NCBI GenBank assembly: GCA_964035575.1
Contig: OZ037863.1
Span: 288,001-352,000, forward strand
Length of the DNA: 64,000 nt
Source: Rhynchopus sp. YZ270_cl-10
Taxonomy: Eukaryota > Euglenozoa > Diplonemea > Diplonemida > Diplonemidae
Reading direction: 5' to 3'
Shown here: positions 62,058 to 64,000 of the stretch, one piece after another
Layout of the letters: each line of letters opens with the position of its first letter
Numbering within the stretch: position 1 is the first letter of the stretch
The notes under the pieces: model-generated
What the model was told of the DNA's origin: nothing
The model's database searches: none
What the model saw: the letters and a program-made list of their open reading frames with translations, nothing else
Translations under genes and position numbers: made by a program

Positions 62058-62579
62058 CTACAGCCACCGAACCATAAGGAGTAGTGCCTTGCCACAACTG
62101 CGCACCGAGTCTCTGCCGTAGGGTATGTATGTGAGGACGTACCAGGCCTGCGACATGTAGAAGGAGACAACGCAGAGGATGAGGATGGGGAAGGGTGCAC
62201 GGTGGTAGCCCGCGAGGAACGTGAGGATGAGCGCGGTGATGAACATAAGGAAGGCGGCACGGCGCTGCTCGTCAAACGCAGCACGCAGCGAGGCGCGCAC
62301 CCCAAAGAACGTAAACGCCGACAGCAGCGAGAACACAACCGAGAGGGTCCCCATTGTTGCAAACGACGACAGCTGCCCCGCGTTCAGGCTGTACCCCCCC
62401 AGCGACGTGCACAGCGCACTCAACACCATGAACCCTGTCCCAGCGCAGACCCGTTCATTCCACTGAAGCTCCTCCTCCTCCTCCTCCTCCGTCACCACCA
62501 CACGCACCGGTGGGGGCAACAGCGGTGCCGCCTCCTCAACAGCTTCTCGCTCAACATCAGGCAGGCCAAACGCACCCAT
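62058..62579 (-). CDS. SFT2-like Golgi vesicle-transport membrane protein
   Basis: I start at the first ATG in the frame (62579), giving 173 residues. The N-terminal 40 residues are acidic and cytosolic-looking. Four membrane segments follow (about 45-62, 72-94, 108-125, 128-149). The end carries WYVLTYIPYGRDSVR (146-160), which matches the WY-L-YIPFGR signature of the Got1/Sft2 family, and FDEQRRAAF (102-110) fits the loop before the third helix. SFT2 proteins act in endosome-to-Golgi and Golgi vesicle fusion. It is intronless as far as visible. The poly-Glu run is GAG/GAA-type simple repeat and could vary. Confidence 0.85.
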   Translation of the reverse strand: MGAFGLPDVEREAVEEAAPLLPPPVRVVVTEEEEEEELQWNERVCAGTGFMVLSALCTSLGGYSLNAGQLSSFATMGTLSVVFSLLSAFTFFGVRASLRAAFDEQRRAAFLMFITALILTFLAGYHRAPFPILILCVVSFYMSQAWYVLTYIPYGRDSVRSCGKALLLMVRWL

Positions 62580-62680
62580 AAGAGGAGAGGGTGGGAGGGA
62601 GGGCAAAGGTTGCTCTGTGGGGGTTGATGTGGGGGGGTCTTTTGGTGGACAAGATTCTTAAGGGAGGGCAGCACGCTCGT

Positions 62681-63118
62681 CGCCGAACAGCACAACAAAA
62701 AGGGGAAAGTCTTTTGAAGGGCTCAGGTGGGAAAGGGAAAGTGCAAGAGAAGGGGTGGAAGGGTGCTGTACTGGTTTTGATTTTGGTACGCCAAAAGACT
62801 CTTGAAAAAAGAGCGGTCACGTCCTCCACATGGGGAGAGTTTTTGTGACGTCGCACATAGCTTCACTGAGCCTATATTGGGAGGGGGTGTAGCTAGAAGT
62901 GGTGGTCCTTTCAGATGAGGGGAGACAACGGGACACAAAAGAAAAAAGAAAGTTTGACTTGTACTCGTGGTTTTACTTGTGATTGCACCGTTGTAAGCCA
63001 AGGTGAAACCACAAAGTGAAACCACAAGTCATTTACTTCACCGTCGGGCGCATAGAAATTCTGACGACAAACTCATTTCTCTTCTACAATTTTTAAAACC
63101 GTCTTCACTAATCTACGA
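62681..63118. repeat. Duplicated spacer block, copy 2
   Basis: It matches 29487-30016 with indels. As at copy 1, it lies between the start of a housekeeping-type membrane or secretory gene and the 3' end of a surface protein gene. Confidence 0.85.
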
Positions 63119-63419
63119 CCATGCCTTTATTCTTTACCATAGCCAGGGAAGCCATGTAGGAAGCTGACGTGACAAAAGGGTCACGGGGAAGAATACAAAG
63201 GAAAGACGGCAGTACATCATCCAAGAAAATTGGCGTCCAAACAACTTTGGCGTATTTGGGTATTTCCGGCAAGTTAGCGCCTTCTTTGGACGGCAAACAT
63301 ATTTCGACAACTGTCATCTCTAATCGCATTATACGTAAAGAACCAAATATTACTCTCTCGTTTCATCCTTCCACTCCTTTGCTACGGCACAACATCCCAC
63401 TCACACTTCATGTCTCATG

Positions 63420-64000
63420 TCAGAAAAGATCCAGCTCGCTTCCACCTTCATACTCCGTCTCCTCCATGTCTCCTTCTGTGGAACACATCTCAACATGGTT
63501 CTCAAGCACTGTCGCACGCTGCTTCTTTTGCAGACGGCAAAACGCAGCAACAACACACACAGCCACCACGAGCACGCCCACACCGATGCCGACATAAAGG
63601 ACAACGTTGCTGCTCCCACCCGACTCCTCCGGCTGCGGTGACACTGTCACGTCGTCCGCAAGCAGGCACAGAGGCACACCAGGGGGGTGCACGTAGCCCT
63701 GTGTGTGGCACACACACGTCCCAGCATTGCACGTCGCCTTCGGGTCAAGCCTCCCACTGCGACAGTCTTTGTCAGTTGTGCACAGAGCGTTCACAGCAGG
63801 AGCTGACGGTGCAAAAGTGGCACCAGCAGGCTGGTCTGTTGGGGTGGCTGTCGGAAGTGATGTGTCAGGTGCAGAGGTACCAGGTGGAGAAGAAGCACCA
63901 GCAGGAAGGTTTGTTGGGGTGGCTGTGTCAGGTGCGGGTGTCTCAGGTGCAGGTGTCAGATCGTGTGAGGGAAAGTCAGGTCTTGTCCCTCCACAACTCC
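63420..64000 (-). CDS. Type I surface protein, 3' part (paralogue of the 30356-33228 gene)
   Basis: The gene continues beyond the window end; the frame is open from 64000. It starts within SCGGTRPDFPSHDL, the end of a repeat domain. A Thr/Pro linker, a Cys-rich segment (CTTDKDCRSGRLDPKATC), a membrane helix and a short acidic tail ending ELDLF follow. The extracellular and membrane parts are almost identical to the first gene, while the cytoplasmic tails differ after ATVLEN. So the two copies may signal or sort differently. The frame is intact in the visible part. Confidence 0.88.
   Translation of the reverse strand, partial: SCGGTRPDFPSHDLTPAPETPAPDTATPTNLPAGASSPPGTSAPDTSLPTATPTDQPAGATFAPSAPAVNALCTTDKDCRSGRLDPKATCNAGTCVCHTQGYVHPPGVPLCLLADDVTVSPQPEESGGSSNVVLYVGIGVGVLVVAVCVVAAFCRLQKKQRATVLENHVEMCSTEGDMEETEYEGGSELDLF

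Noticed and set aside
1-64000. Retroelement or virus-like genes
   Set aside because: I found no reverse transcriptase, integrase, capsid or envelope-like frame, nor long terminal direct repeats.

Overview
This is nuclear DNA from a microbial eukaryote. The evidence is spliceosomal introns with GT(A/G)YGT-type donors and CAG acceptors, an AATAAA signal, secreted and membrane proteins of the endomembrane system, a hAT transposon, and AT-rich spacers full of A/T homopolymers. Every host gene I could recognise lies on the minus strand; the only well-supported plus-strand gene is a transposase. One-strand gene order over more than 45 kb, a GT31 glycosyltransferase and mostly intron-poor genes would fit a euglenozoan such as a diplonemid, but this is a weak inference and I could not identify the species.

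Layout. Bases 1-17,600 are a repeat-dominated region: a 7-bp minisatellite (1493-1785), a structurally intact hAT element (2799-5512) inserted in a palindromic satellite, a 1.19-kb foldback element (5646-6834), a 1.06-kb element with long inverted repeats (13334-14389), and many small palindromes. From 17.6 to 38.4 kb there is a gene-rich stretch on the minus strand: a mucin-like surface protein, a disordered EF-hand protein, a secreted GT90 glycosyltransferase, a repeat-domain surface protein with one apparent frameshift, a gamma-glutamyl hydrolase and a two-exon GT31 glycosyltransferase. Bases 38.4-50.6 kb are again repetitive: nested TA-flanked elements (40395-41961), an inverted-repeat-bounded block with an almost G-free repeat (42318-43947), an 18-bp minisatellite (45003-45655), and a candidate structured RNA (47230-47470). 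From 50.6 to 64 kb genes return: a hypothetical protein with a possible ubiquitin-like domain, a five-exon coiled-coil protein, an SFT2-like Golgi membrane protein, and the 3' end of a second copy of the surface protein family.

The recognisable products centre on the secretory pathway and cell surface: two glycosyltransferases, an SFT2-like vesicle-traffic protein, a secreted or lysosomal hydrolase, and heavily glycosylatable type I surface proteins. The surface protein unit and its spacer are duplicated (about 29.5-33.2 kb and 62.7-64 kb).

The most unusual signal is a set of more than thirty short hairpins (about 30-50 nt) scattered through spacers and introns. They fall into several stem families but share a core that reads GCCTCTCGTG on the plus strand (CACGAGAGGC in the gene sense). 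All copies I found point the same way, antisense to the genes as read on the plus strand. In the best copies A-C mismatches become G-U pairs when read from the minus strand, suggesting that the functional form is RNA made in the same direction as the genes.
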